Assembly: GCF_000247815.1 (NCBI RefSeq)
Contig: NC_021675.1
Coordinates: 68,860,051-68,924,050 of the forward strand
DNA: 64,000 nucleotides
Source of the DNA: Ficedula albicollis
Taxonomy: Eukaryota > Chordata > Aves > Passeriformes > Muscicapidae
Direction of reading: 5' to 3'
A model generated the notes under the pieces. The model saw nothing but the letters and a program-made list of their open reading frames with translations. It was not told the origin of the DNA and did not search any database. This document shows, piece after piece, positions 51,175-62,897 of the stretch (the first letter of the stretch is position 1; the number at the start of each line of letters is the position of its first letter). The position numbers were made by a program, and so were the translations under genes.

Positions 51175-51300
51175 GCAAGGGAAGTTTCCATCGTGCTTCA
51201 AGATAAAGTGGGAATTGCCAACAGTTAATGCCACGAGGTCATGATGTTTAATGGCTTTTTTGCCTCAGCCTTCACTGAAATAATTTGCCTTGGTCAGATA
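51175..51300 (+). mobile_element. decayed CR1 ORF2 fragment
   Basis: GGTCATGATGTTTAATGGCT followed by TTTTTGCCTCAGCCTTCACT resembles the CR1 ORF2 segment that encodes a 'NAFFASVFT'-like motif between the endonuclease and the reverse transcriptase. The frame is not intact. This is the only part of the window from inside a CR1 coding region. Confidence 0.55.
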
Positions 51301-51559
51301 CACTGATAAAACTTGCAGAGCAAAAAGGCCAAGCTGGATAAGGCAAGAGGTAGCAAAACCAGTTATAAAACACCAGTGGGTGTGGTAGGAGATATTAAAA
51401 GCTCCCATATATCATTTAATTACTTATATTGTTTAATTACCTTTATGGAAATAACTGGTTTTGATAACTCCCAAACAGATTGTGGTTCTTCTGCAGCATG
51501 GAAACCTGAGTTAATAAAACTACCAAACAAAAGAACCCCAAACCAGCCCCAAAAAAACC
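51301..51559. other. single-copy sequence, no gene seen
   Basis: Nothing is recognised. The long plus frame starting at 51313 stays open only because it runs into the CAAA array. Confidence 0.5.
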
Positions 51560-51847
51560 CACAAACAAACAAACAAACAAACAAACAAACAAACAAACAA
51601 ACAAACAAACAAACAAACAAACAAACAAACAAACAAACAAACAAACAAACAAACAAACAAACAAACAAACAAACAAACAAACAAACAAACAAACAAACAA
51701 ACAAACAAACAAACAAACAAACAAACAAACAAACAAACAAACAAACAAACAAACAAACAAACAAACAAACAAACAAACAAACAAACAAACAAACAAACAA
51801 ACAAACAAACAAACAAACAAACAAACAAACAAACAAACAAACAAACA
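51560..51847. repeat. (CAAA)n tetranucleotide array, about 70 copies
   Basis: An essentially perfect CAAA array of about 285 bases, preceded by A/C-rich sequence and followed by ACACACAAATAACAAC. The CLFV-type minus-strand frames and NKQT-type plus-strand frames across it are translations of the repeat. Confidence 0.98.
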
Positions 51848-52150
51848 CACAAATAACAACAAAGAAACGCCCACCCAGACCCCAAAACATATTGACTATC
51901 TTTTTAAAACCCTCTAAGTTCAGCACTAAGGAATTATCAGCACCTCCAGGATAACCACTGAGGAAATCAGTTTAGGAGCCAACACAAAACTATTCAGCAA
52001 TAAGAAATGTTTCAGGGCAGTCTATTTTCCTTTCAAGACACAACAATAATTTTAAGGGGAAAAGCTGTTGATGTGGAATCTTTATTTCTATGAATGCTTT
52101 ATTTTTACTTTCATGACAACACTTTTTGTGTTATCATATAGAACATCCTC

Positions 52151-52308
52151 GTGGTGAGGTGTGAAAGCATTAGCAGTGTCCAGAGGGTGTAAGTGCTCTA
52201 TAGGGAGTTCAAAAAGAGCTGAAAAACTGATGGTGAGGTATGAAAGCATTAGCTGTGTCCAGAGGGTGTAAGTGCCCTATAGGGAGTTCAAAAAGAGCTG
52301 AAAAACTG
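52151..52308. repeat. 79-bp tandem duplication, two copies
   Basis: GGTGAGGTRTGAAAGCATTA, GTGTCCAGAGGGTGTAAGTG and TATAGGGAGTTCAAAAAGAG occur twice at an offset of 79, with about three differences. Confidence 0.95.
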
Positions 52309-52784
52309 TCCTCATGTTGTTAAAGGTTCAGTTCAGAGAGAGGCACATGGCGCTGAAACTATCTTGAGTTTGGTGCTATTATGAGTACTCCAACACTGAT
52401 TAATAAAATATTGTGATTTTATGGTTATAGACAAACTAAAATTTTGTAGCACTGGAGAGGATAAGTAGAATTCTGAGTATTATTAATAAAGATGGGAACC
52501 ATGGTGATATTTATCACAAACAAGTGCAGCTTTCTATATTTAGAGAGTGGTGATCCGCTTTATAAATGCAGAATAAGGAAAATTGGTTCAACAGCAAATC
52601 CACTGAAAAGAGATTTATTGAACTTCAAAGTGAAAGCTATTAAAGAAAACTCAAAGTAAAACAGAAAAATCACATTTCTGGAGAAGGAAAAGGCTTATTC
52701 TGGACTGCAAAATGCTAAAATTTTACATACATGTATATATAATAATATAGTAATAATGATATACTAATATATCTGGGTTTTGTT
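52309..52784. other. AT-rich single-copy sequence
   Basis: Nothing is recognised. Confidence 0.5.
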
Positions 52785-52950
52785 GCCCAGAGGAGCTGCA
52801 GCTGCCCCAACCCTGGAAGTGTCCAAGGCCAGGTTGGATGGGACTTGGAACAAGCTGGGACAGTGGAAGGTGTCCCTGCCCATGGTCAGGGGTTTTACTG
52901 GATGGGTTTAATGTCCCTTCCACCCCAAACCATTCTGTGACTCCACGATT
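52785..52950 (+). mobile_element. CR1 LINE 3' fragment
   Basis: CCAACCCTGGAAGTGTCCAA, GGCCAGGTTGGATGGGACTT, GTGGAAGGTGTCCCTGCCCA and CCAAACCATTCTGTGACTCC are a sense CR1 tail. Confidence 0.93.
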
Positions 52951-53440
52951 TAAACACCACACCAGGAAACAGCAAAGGGGAAAAAAAACATGAAAAAAGT
53001 GAAGTGACTGAGCCCAGAGAAAACAGCAGCAGGCGAGGCTGTGGCCAGGCTCTTCAGGCACACCAGAGGAAACTGCAAAGGCAAAAAGTTATTTTCAATA
53101 TACTCAGAGATAGGACAAGCTACTAAGAATAATTTCCAGCTAGCAGATCCCTGAGCATAAGAGGTAAATTAAATTATCATTAAGATCCCTTTGCATTTTT
53201 ATTCTTTTATTTCTACGACAAGATCTCTTTGAATTTGCTTTTCTATTTCTACCTCCTAGAAGAGGGCAGAATTTTTTGTTTGTTTGTTTGTTGGGTTTTT
53301 GGAAGGGTTGTTTTTGTTTGCTTTTTGTTTGCTTTTTATTTGGTTTTTTGGTTGATTGGTTGGTTTTGGGTTTTTTTAAGTAGGGTTTTGAACATATTTT
53401 TTTCCCATGATTCTGGGGATCACTTTAGACAGAAAATTGC
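52951..53440. other. single-copy sequence with a T/G-rich run at 53272-53380
   Basis: The run consists of TTTG and GGTTTTT units. No gene is seen. Confidence 0.5.
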
Positions 53441-53693
53441 CGTTTATATATATCATTTATACATATATGTGTGTATATATATGTGTGTGTATATATGTAT
53501 ATATATATATATGTATAAAATAAAATAAAATTAACACTGCACTACTCTTCTGCTCTTTTACAAGCCCACATTGCTTCTCTCACATATATATATGTCTGTG
53601 TATATATGTATATATATGTGTATAAAATAAAATAAAATTAACACTGCACTACTCTTCTGCTCTTTTACAAGCCCACATTGCTTCTCTCAATTA
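53441..53693. repeat. TA/TG microsatellite with a 107-bp tandem duplication
   Basis: A TATATG-rich stretch followed by GTATAAAATAAAATAAAATT and ACTGCACTACTCTTCTGCTC occurs at 53513 and again at 53620. The duplicated unit includes part of the microsatellite. Confidence 0.95.
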
Positions 53694-55050
53694 TGAGTGA
53701 AATTATTGTTGCAACTCCTTTGGACCTACTCATTAGCCCATTACTTTGGACATTCTTTCACTTTCCTACTTGTTAAGCTGTGGTGCATTTCCCCAGGGCT
53801 TGCAATAAATCCATAAATGCCAGCAATTTGACCCAGGGATGCATGGTTAGAGCAGCAGGGAAGCCAGGGCAGTTCCACAACCAGCACATTTCATCCCACA
53901 GGCATCACGGGGCACAAATAATGGCTATTTTATTCTCAGCCTTGTAGAAACCAGATTGCAGATGCTTTACTTGCAGTTTTGAGTGTTTGTTCCCATGGGC
54001 CAAGGCATTTAGAAATCTGGAGCTTTCGTGTTGGTGTGATATTTCTCCCAGGCTCCTCAGGAAATCTGACATCATGTTTAGTGACATCTCTTGCAGACAG
54101 CATTTTCTTTTCAATTGCTCACCCAAATGTTCCCTGCCTGTTGCGCACAATACAAATTAATATCACAAGCTGCTGCTATACCCTGCTGCTAAAATGTAAT
54201 TTGTTCTTTGTATTTCTCCTGTGAAAAGCGGATGATGTTCATTTCTAATGCTCAAATTAGAGAAGAAACTCAGAAATGAGGTTGGCAATTAGGCAAGGAA
54301 TTCGATAAACATGAAAGAATTCATGACTGCAGCTTTTTAAAACCAAAGATCAAAATAAATTCCAGAATGTATATGGGTTTGAATAGCCATTTATGCAGTG
54401 AATAAAGAACAAGAGGAATGTCTGACTTCAGAAGAGTTCCAATTAAAATTTAGGAAAAAAAGATAAATGTGTAAAATTTTAATTATGTGGCAAATATTGC
54501 CTAATGTCATCACCATGAAAAGAATGGATAGAAGTGAAGATACACACATTTTAACTTAAAAAACCAAACAAACACACAAAACAAAATAATTTTCATCATT
54601 TGAAGGCAAGTAAAAGACTGAAATGTTGAGAGAAATGCGGATTAAAAAAAATTAATTGTATCTTACAAGATTACTGTGAGTCAAGAGGAGCAGTTTGTTT
54701 AGCTGAAACAGAAGCCCTAACCTGATTTGCATATTTGGAATTGTTCTGCTACTTTTATTTAGCCACAACAAGGGGATCTTTTTGAGAATTCTCCACACTT
54801 TATCGTTAGACACGAAATGAGAAAGCAAATACACAAAACAAATATTTGCTCACCAAGGGACAAAACTATGTCAGTTGACCCCATGTCACTAAGAACCTTG
54901 GGCTTGCAAAGCACACTAAGAGAACTGAGCACAAATCATTATTATCTAATTTTTTACTTCTCCTGACTTTTGCTGAGGAGGAGCTCTAGCAGGCCATTGG
55001 AAGCCTGTGAGGTTTTGAGGAATAATTACCAAGCAACTGGAGCTGGGATG
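53694..55050. other. single-copy sequence, no gene seen
   Basis: An octamer-like ATTTGCAT lies near 54724-54731 within a TTTATTTAGCC-containing AT-rich patch. No exon or repeat is recognised. Confidence 0.4.
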
Positions 55051-55674
55051 TGTTGGAACCCTAAAATCTGGGAGTTTTGAACTTTCTGTTCTGGCATTGA
55101 CCCTCAAAAGGACATTGCTTTTGACTTGAGGTCTTGGAGAAGGCTTCCAAATTTAAATGGTAAAATTAGAATCATTGGTGTGTAGTATGAATAGAAACGT
55201 GTTATGGAATATCACGTGGTGAAGGGTTTGGAATTTGGGATCTTAGAATACAGTAATAGATATGGGACAAGATGGAGGTTCTTGGGAGTTGTCTTTTTCT
55301 TCCTTCTTATTCCTTCTTCTTCTTGATTTTAGGACGTAGTTTTTTGGTTGGATAGAAAGTACTGCAGTGCAGGTCACAGGTGTCTGGTTATTGGGTCAAA
55401 AGTATAAATAATAGAGATTTTAGTTTTTAATTGGAAAGTTAGACCTTAAAAGACCGTGTAATGAGCAAGATACAGCTCCATTTTCTTGCTTTTAGTTTGT
55501 TAGCTAGAGGTGCTGTAGAGCTCATTGTTTTGTTAGCTAGAGGTGCTGTAGAACTCATTGTACTGTAGATAAGAATTAACAAACAACTGAGTCTGAACAC
55601 AAAAATCCTGTCTCTCGTGCTTCAATCCTGAGTGAAGGAACAGGAACAAAGAAGCCAGCCACTAATAGTGATGG
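55051..55674 (+). mobile_element. solo LTR of an endogenous retrovirus, second LTR family (copy B)
   Basis: It starts TGTTGGAACCCT and aligns along its length with 35266-35845. It has TATAAATA near 55402. The polyadenylation-signal position reads AACAAA rather than AATAAA, a damaging change relative to copy A. It also carries a private 32-bp tandem duplication at 55499-55562. It ends near CCACTAATAGTGATGG. Target-site duplication is unclear. No viral genes are attached. Confidence 0.75.
55499..55562. repeat. 32-bp tandem duplication inside LTR copy B
   Basis: TGTTAGCTAGAGGTGCTGTA followed by GARCTCATTGT occurs at 55499 and 55531. Copy A has one version only, so the duplication is specific to this copy. 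Confidence 0.93.
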
Positions 55675-56645
55675 AGAGCTTCAGGCTCATGATCCCATGT
55701 GGCATCATTCAGGGATTTGCAAAGGAATATCTCTTGGTCCCAGAGTGCCACACATCCCATCCAGTTAACCTTGCATGGATCTGGCACTGCATCACACAAA
55801 GCTCTGTGCTCAGCCCCAGCCCCTGCAGGGTCCTGTGCAGCCTCACAGCTCAGCAGTCACAGGGAGCTCTGCATTTCCCCCTTCAGCTGAATTAAGCAAC
55901 AAATTTATATCTTCAACACAGGAACCTCAGTTTGGCTCCAAGCAGGAGCATGCTCCCAGGTCTCTGATATATCCCTTATAACATTAAGTATTTACTAAGC
56001 TAAATCCAGACTTAGATTTGCTCTGCAGCTCAGCTTCAGATGTTTCTCCCAGGCAGCAGGAGACTCCAACAGAAGTCCCTTTGCCAACTAATATTTAATT
56101 AGTTCTAGCTGGAAGGGGGAAGACCAAGAGATCCCCATTTCACAGCAATGTGCGTCTCATGGGCTAAGGTGCAGACCCAGCAGGTAGGAGGCATTAGCAC
56201 AAGTTTTCACCCTTTTTCTCAGCTACACGGGCTGAAGACAAACCAGACTTTGCACCAGATTCAGGATTTGAAATGCTGCCTCTGCAACAAAATCTTTAAA
56301 GATGACAGTGCAGGAAATTTTACAGACTTTTTAGTACAAGCCCTTTGTAGCAGTTTGACACCTGCCACCTCCTCCCCCAGCAGTGCCAGCAGCAGCAGCT
56401 CAGGCACTTACCTCAGATTTGTGGAATCTATCTGACAATTGGAGGTCTAATGGGCAGTGCTGAGTTTAACTCTGCTTTGTCAATCTCACAGAAAACACTT
56501 GTCCTCAGACACTTTTCCCTTGGGAGAGCTCAGCAGTTCTCGTTACCAGCACATGGCAGCAAAGAGAAGTCTGCAAGTTTCCTCAAAGAATGAAATAATG
56601 GCAAAAAGCTTCATTTCTCCCACTTGTTTCCTGAGACACACTTAC
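55675..56645. other. single-copy sequence, no gene assigned
   Basis: A minus-strand donor-like CTGAG/GTAAGTGCC lies at about 56407-56412, but no good acceptor is paired with it. Plus frames at 55632-55981 are short. Confidence 0.35.
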
Positions 56646-56701
56646 CTGGGCTTTGTGCTGAAGACATCAGCCTTACAACCCTTCTTGGGCTCCCAGTCCC
56701 A
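56646..56701 (-). other. candidate 56-nt exon
   Basis: On the minus strand, TTATTCCATGTCTCTGTGCAG is a good acceptor-like end and CCCAG/GTAAGTGTG a consensus donor. The segment is open in two frames (one reads WDWEPKKGCKADVFSTKP). Its length is not a multiple of three. I recognise no protein. A noncoding-transcript exon or a pseudo-exon are alternatives. Confidence 0.22.
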
Positions 56702-56974
56702 CTGCACAGAGACATGGAATAAGCATCCTGCTTCCAGGAATTTATATTCCCAGTAGGAAAGAGACAAAGAAGGTTTTGTTATGACATATAACAGTGCCTA
56801 CAGAAGCCATACACAGCACCACTAGAAAAAGCAGGAGTCATACTTACTGCTACCTGCAGATTTTTTTTCCAGCAAAAATATGTGTGTGACCAGAACATTG
56901 ATCTGAATAAGCAGAACAGGGGATGGAAGTGCCAGAACAAGGAGAAAGATGGAGAAAGATTAATTTATGAAAGC
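56702..56974. other. single-copy sequence, no gene seen
   Basis: Nothing is recognised. Confidence 0.4.
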
Positions 56975-57248
56975 ACATAGTGGCAGGACGAGGAGAAGTG
57001 CATTCACACTGCAGAGGGCAGGGTCAGATGGGGTTTGGGAAGGAACCCCTGGCTGTGAGGTGCTGAGGCCCTGGCTCAGGGTGCCAGAGAAGATGTGGCT
57101 GCCCCTGGATCCCTGGCAGTGTCCAAGGCCAGGCTGGATGGGGCTTGGAACAACCTGGAACAGTGGAAAGTGTCCCTGCCCATCGCAGGGGTGTGGATTG
57201 GATGTCTTTTCAGCCCTTCCAGCCCAGTCCATTCTGTGATTCTATGAT
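56975..57248 (+). mobile_element. CR1 LINE 3' fragment
   Basis: ATAGTGGCAGGACGAGGAGA, GGCTCAGGGTGCCAGAGAAG, GTCCAAGGCCAGGCTGGATG, GAAAGTGTCCCTGCCCATCG and a final ATTCTGTGATTCTATGAT mark a long, well-preserved sense CR1 tail. Confidence 0.95.
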
Positions 57249-57548
57249 TATGTAGTTTTATAAAATGTAATAGAGAACAGTCAGTTTTCCAATGTTGTGT
57301 CCAGCAATCTGGATGAATCACCTCCTTCTTCCACTGAGGGCAAGATGTGGCACAGAGAAGTGACAATCTGTGATTAGGAATGGGCAGAGTGGGAGACAAG
57401 AAGGGTGGAAGATGAGAAGAACAAACTTGCTAAACAAGGCAATGGCCAGAACCTGGTGAATGGTCCCAACTGCACGGACAGTAAGCAAATTAGTAAGAGT
57501 GATGCTTAAGTTCTCTTCCTGCTCAAACATCGTGGTAGAACTCAATAT
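57249..57548. other. single-copy sequence, no gene seen
   Basis: Nothing is recognised. Confidence 0.4.
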
Positions 57549-57935
57549 TCATAGAATCACAGAATTGTTAAAGTTGGAAAAACTTCCTAAGATCATCCAG
57601 TCCAACCAGTCCCCCAGAAGTGCCAAGGCCACCTCTAACCCCTGTCCCCAGGTGCCACATTCACACAGCTTTTAAATCCTCCAGGGATGGGAACTCCAAC
57701 ACTGCCCTGGGCAGCTGTGCCAGGGTTGGAAAACCTTTTCCAAAAAAATATTTTTCCCGATCATCCAGTCCAACCAGTCCCCCAGAAGTGCCAAGGCCAC
57801 CTCTAACCCCTGTCCCCAGGTGCCACATTCACACAGCTTTTAAATCCTCCAGGGATGGGAACTCCAACGCTGCCCTGGGCAGCTGTGCCAGGGTTGGATA
57901 ACCTTTTCCAAAAAAATATTTTTCCGAACTTCCAA
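57549..57935 (-). mobile_element. CR1 LINE 3' fragment with a 168-bp internal tandem duplication
   Basis: The plus strand begins TTCATAGAATCACAGAATTG, then TTGGAAAAACTTCCTAAGAT. From 57591 (GATCATCCAGTCCAACCAGT) a 168-bp unit is repeated at 57759. The unit includes GTGCCAAGGCCACCTCTAAC and CCTCCAGGGATGGGAACTCC. The copies differ at only a few sites. The duplication lies entirely within the CR1, so it postdates insertion. Confidence 0.94.
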
Positions 57936-58730
57936 TCTAAGTATACCCTGGTGCAACTTGGAAATATGCATGTCCTTTGGAGTACACAGACTGAACTTCT
58001 GTTGATTTATTCATTTTGGGAGGGCAAGGATACAAAGAAAAAATTGACAAAGAAAGAGCTGGATTTTCATAATTTTTTTAAAGTTGTTCATAACAATTTC
58101 ACAGCTGGTAGCTGCAAATGGTGACTTTTTAACTATTAGAAATCACTCAGGAGCACAGGAAAAGCAGAGTTGTTAGAAGGGAGATTACAACCTGGCCATC
58201 AGTACTTGTGAAGAAACTCTACAATAAAAAACAGATTAGCTGGTCAATCAGTAAATAAATTATTTTTTCCATTTAGGAGTCCTTGTCAAGCTGTATGAGC
58301 AGCATATTCAATTACCTTCCAGAGTAACTATAAACCACTTTATAAGACTCTTTCCCAGATATAAAAGAAAGAGGAAGACAGAACTGAATAGAAAATGTGC
58401 CCCAGCCATTTCAACCTGATCTCCCAGACTCCTTCATAGTGCTTTTCTGAGCTCATTTCACTGGAATTCTAGTTTTCTCTTGTTAAATATAAATGGACTT
58501 CTAATAATGAGAGCAACATGGAAATTGCAGATGCTCAGAACTTGTGTATGATTCATCCACTTGCAAATATCAAGGCTGGTTTCACTCCCATTTGCAAATC
58601 AAATGTCTTTTCCAGAACCCAAATGAACCAAGCTGCCCCATAGTGGCCAAGGCCCCCATGCAGACATGACTTTAAGTCAGAAAATATCATCAGAGATGAA
58701 ATATTGTTGATTTTTCCAGTGTTTCCAGGA
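57936..58730. other. single-copy sequence, no gene seen
   Basis: Nothing is recognised. Confidence 0.45.
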
Positions 58731-59099
58731 GAAGAAACATGGTGCAAGCAAATTTTGTGAGCCGCAAAGTGCATTATGGGGCAGAAGGTTCTGGGGATTT
58801 AGGAAGAGTTCTTTGGTTGATTAGGAGTAAAATTTTGGGATAACATTGATTTTGGGAAAGCCAGCATTTCAAATAGCTCCTGAGAGGAACTAATCATGGA
58901 ATCATGGAATGGTTTGGGTTTGAAGGGACATCAAAGCTCATCCAGTCCCACGAAGAAACATGGTGCAAGCAAATTTTGTGAGCTGCAAAGTGCATTATGG
59001 GGCAGAAGGTTCTTGGGATTTAGGGAGAGTTCTTTGGTTGATTAGGAGTAAAATTTTGGGATAACATTGATTTTGGGAAAGCCAGCATTTCAAATAGCT
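58731..59099. repeat. 148-bp dispersed direct duplication, second copy inside CR1
   Basis: Positions 58731-58878 (GAAGAAACATGGTGCAAGCA to CATTTCAAATAGCT) recur at 58952-59099 with about three differences. The second copy sits in the middle of a CR1 fragment, between 58951 and 59100. Confidence 0.96.
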
Positions 59100-59205
59100 G
59101 GCCAGCCACAGCTTCTCTGGGCACCCTGTGCCCCCGCCCTCACAGCCAGGAATTTGTTCCCAATATTCCATCCAACCCTGCCCTCCTTCAGTTGAAGGTT
59201 GATGA
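58893..59205 (-). mobile_element. CR1 LINE 3' fragment split by a duplicated flank
   Basis: The octamer end (AATCATGGAATCATGGAATG, TTTGAAGGGACATCAAAGCT, up to CAGTCCCAC at about 58950) and the inner part (GCCAGCCACAGCTTCTCTGG, CACAGCCAGGAATTTGTTCC, from 59100) belong to one antisense CR1. Compared with the fragment at 39044-39285 about 100 bases are missing between them, and the 148-bp flank copy is there instead. Confidence 0.9.
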
Positions 59206-60516
59206 GTTGCTTTCCCTCACCACTCTTTGCTGAAGTTCGTTTTCTGACCATTCTTCCTTGACCACATCCAAGTAATTTAAAAATGACTGCTTGCCTCTTG
59301 GGAAGTATTTTGCAGTTTTAGGATTCTTTCCAGATCCTACTGTTTGGGTTTGCCATTGAAACCATGTTCACACCATAGAACAGCCACTTGAAAGTCTTTA
59401 ATGAAACGCTGATGGTAGCCTCAAGTGAGTAAATAAATCAGTTTCTTTCTGTAAACCCAAAAACCCCACACAGAGACAGAATCACTTTTCAAAACCACTT
59501 GTTTAGAAAATAAACAGGAGTAGTACTTTAAACTTATTACCTCAATAGAAGATTTTTGATATTTTTCACTTTTAAGTCCTTTGGTTAAAAAAACAATCTT
59601 TACTATCTGTATTATATCCAAATCTCGGTCTCCCAAAAGCCACAACTGTGAGATAAACCAATGAGAAAAGATTTTCAGAAAAATTAATGTTTTTAGAGAT
59701 TTTCAGAGAGTTTGCAAAGATGGCAATTCACCCCTAATTTTGACTTCATGGGTTTATTCTCATTGGAGAGAGGGAAAAAAAAGACGGAAGGAAGGGAATG
59801 AATGAACTTATAAAATATATATATATATTTTTTTTTTTTTGTCTGCTGAAGCATTTGTCAGGGATCTGGTTCTGATTGGGTTCCTCTGAGATTCCCTGAG
59901 AGATATCTAGGTTTGGACTTTTAAAAATAAACATGTAAGACTGAAATAGTTTGTGCTGAAATCCAGTTCTTGGCTGACATTACCAAACAACAATTTCTTC
60001 ATGTAGACATACCAGGATTTCCCCAGAAATATTAAATTTTCAGTCATAGAAATGAACAAATATTCTGGAAACTGATTTAATTGTTTGGCTCATCCCCAGC
60101 AGGAGCAATGCAATATTGACAGTGCGTCCTCCCCCTACTCATGGACACAACCAGTGCTATATTCGAGCCAAGAGGGAAAATATGAGCAGATTCTGTGCTA
60201 TTTTGGCAAAATTTAAAGCCTTGAAATGACTGTGGGGGAAAGCCTTGTGGCAGAGATATGAGAGTTTCACAAGTAGAACAGCCAGAGTCTGCAAGAATTT
60301 GGGCTGGGTTTTGACTTTCCTCTGTCACCGAGCTACAAGAAAATATTTTAGGTTGGCAGCACTCTGAGCTGAAAGATTTGCCTCAGGCTAGAGGTTTCAA
60401 TTTCTTTCCAAGGGACCTTATTCTGGGAATGACAATGATGTATCAAAGGTGGGCAAGTACATCTCCTTGGAGGGCTTTTCCCTCAGCTGATATCTAAGAA
60501 ATCTTGTCCCATTTAG
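59206..60516. other. single-copy sequence, small AT microsatellite at 59813-59842
   Basis: An (AT)n run followed by a T-run lies at 59813-59842. No gene is recognised. Confidence 0.45.
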
Positions 60517-60568
60517 GCTGAACGTAGAGGACAGGAGAGAAGATCTTACCAAGATGAGTTGGTAGCTG
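60517..60568 (+). other. candidate 52-nt exon
   Basis: The acceptor-like ATCTTGTCCCATTTAG ends at 60516. The segment that follows is open in one frame only and reads AERRGQERRSYQDELVA. It ends at the donor-like CTG/GTGAGTACC. The peptide is charged and not recognised. A pseudo-exon is likely enough that I give low weight. Confidence 0.18.
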
Positions 60569-60764
60569 GTGAGTACCTGATGTGAGGGCTCAGATTTTTC
60601 TCAGTGATGCTCACTGAATGGACAAGAAGCAATGGGCAGAAATTGAAATAAAATAAATTCCACATAAATCTAAAAAGGCTTTTCCTGTTGTGGAGGTCGC
60701 ATGGACACCTCACAGAAGCCTTTCAGTCTTTGGAGAAGGACAATTCACCAGGAACTGTAGTGGC

Positions 60765-60980
60765 AGGACAAGGGGAAAGGCCTTCAGACTGGAAGACAAT
60801 AGATTTAGATTAGGAAAAAATTCTTCTCTGTGAGGGTGGGAGGGCACAGGATGCCCAGAGAAGCTGTGGCTGCCCCTGGATCCCTCCAAGTGTCCAAGGC
60901 CAGGTTGGATGGGGCTTGGAGCAAAACTGGATGATCTTCAAAGTCCCTTCCAAGTCAAACCATTCCATGATTTTGTGAAT
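60765..60980 (+). mobile_element. CR1 LINE 3' fragment
   Basis: GCAGGACAAGGGGAAAGGCC, CTGTGAGGGTGGGAGGGCAC, CCCAGAGAAGCTGTGGCTGC, CAAGGCCAGGTTGGATGGGG and CAAACCATTCCATGATTTTG are a long sense CR1 tail. Confidence 0.94.
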
Positions 60981-61179
60981 AATAACAGAAAGCACATAGA
61001 AGCATATTCCAGCTTTTTGTACAATGATCCAGCTCCACTGAAGTCTGCGAGGACGTGGCCAGAGCATTGTCACAGCTGTCCTTGCAGCAAGGGGGGGACA
61101 CAAACCACACGAGAGAGTGGCCAAGGATGGAGTAGGGCAACCTCGGGAGCAGAATTTTAACACACAGACACCGACAGCG

Positions 61180-61850
61180 AAGCTGCAAGATTTTAATCAC
61201 TGTTTTACGTGTGCCACGCACGCCACTCTCTTATTTTGGGAACAGCTTATTACTTTGTCTGGTCTGCTGCAAATGCTAATGCATGTAGATGCTAATCAAG
61301 ATTCCTGCTTTGCTTTCCCCCTCCCCTAATTGGATTGCATTAGGGCTCGTTTGGGAGTTTGCACTCAGAATCACAGATGGAATTGGATCACGTCTCCCCT
61401 GTCTCGCTGGGGTGGCAGCTGTGCTGCAGAGGAAGAGGGGGAGCAGCCAGCAAGGCCAAAAATCTCAGTGCAGCCAAATCAATCCCTTTGCCATGAAAAT
61501 AAATGCCTTGCAGTCACTTGGAAAGGGCTGCACACCTCACTCCAGAGGCTCCAGCAGAAACACAGAGCTCCATTATTTCACAATAAGCAGCAGAGGGTTT
61601 GGAGTGGCTACAGGAATAGTGGATGTGGGACATGCAAGAGGCTGGTTATTAAAATGTGGCACATTAAAAACACTGGGAGGGAGGGAGGGAGTAAGGAAGG
61701 GGTTAAGAGCTCCTTCCTCCTGCTTCAGGTTCAGTTTGGCTGGTTTTGGAGCCTGAGGAGAAGCCCCATTAGCTGTCCTTTGGTTCTCAGTGCAATATTT
61801 GGACTTAATGGAAGCAATTACTCCTAAATTGCAAGAAAACAAAAACAAAA
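61180..61850. promoter_or_regulatory. possible conserved noncoding element cluster
   Basis: This stretch is GC-richer than its surroundings, carries CpG (TTTACGTGTGCCACGCACGCC) and several homeodomain-type TAAT motifs (GCTAATGCATGTAGATGCTA, CCCTAATTGGATTGCATTAG, GGTTATTAAAATGTGGC). It is open for 155-165 codons in two plus frames and partly open in a minus frame, which fits noncoding sequence without TA-rich stops better than a gene. Enhancer function is inference only. Confidence 0.3.
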
Positions 61851-62157
61851 TTCATCACTTAGCTAAATTCACCCAGTTTTAGTGTGCACTCTCTTCTTCC
61901 AATGGGCCAGTTCTGCAGTTATTCATATTTTTATTCATAGTCTGAAGTCTGTATTCTCAGAAGCTTTACTTGGATGATGGATTCAAAATTTTGTGAAAAG
62001 AAAAGTGACAATGTCCATTCTAGAAATAAAGAAGTTTATTTCATCTTTTAGTTTTTTTCAAGCTTTTCAATGTGTTGTGATTGGAAAGAAAAACCCATTA
62101 AAAGTACTGAGTTACTTGGCTGCTCCCTGGCAACTTTTACCTAACAATCCCAACCCA
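61851..62157. other. single-copy sequence, no gene seen
   Basis: Nothing is recognised. Confidence 0.4.
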
Positions 62158-62445
<288 letters not shown>

Positions 62446-62897
62446 ATATACTATATACTATATACTATATACTATATACTATATACTATATACTATATAC
62501 TATATACTATATACTATATACTATATACTATATACTATATACTATATACTATATACTATATACTATATACTATATACTATATACTATATACTATATACTA
62601 TATACTATATACTATATACTATATACTATATACTATATACTATATACTATATACTATATACTATATACTATATACTATATACTATATACTATATACTATA
62701 TACTATATACTATATACTATATACTATATACTATATACTATATACTATATACTATATACTATATACTATATACTATATACTATATACTATATACTATATA
62801 CTATATACTATATACTATATACTATATACTATATACTATATACTATATACTATATACTATATACTATATACTATATACTATATACTATATACTATAT
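62446..62897. repeat. (ATATACT)n heptamer array, about 64 copies
   Basis: A perfect or nearly perfect 7-bp repeat of about 450 bases, ending in TATATATTTTATATTTATC. It contains no frame. Confidence 0.98.

Noticed and set aside
51313..51954. 213-codon plus-strand frame and the CLFV-type minus-strand frames
   Set aside because: Most of their length is the (CAAA)n array.
61289..61827. 155- and 165-codon overlapping plus-strand frames
   Set aside because: Two frames of the same stretch are open, neither has coding features, and a minus frame is open as well.
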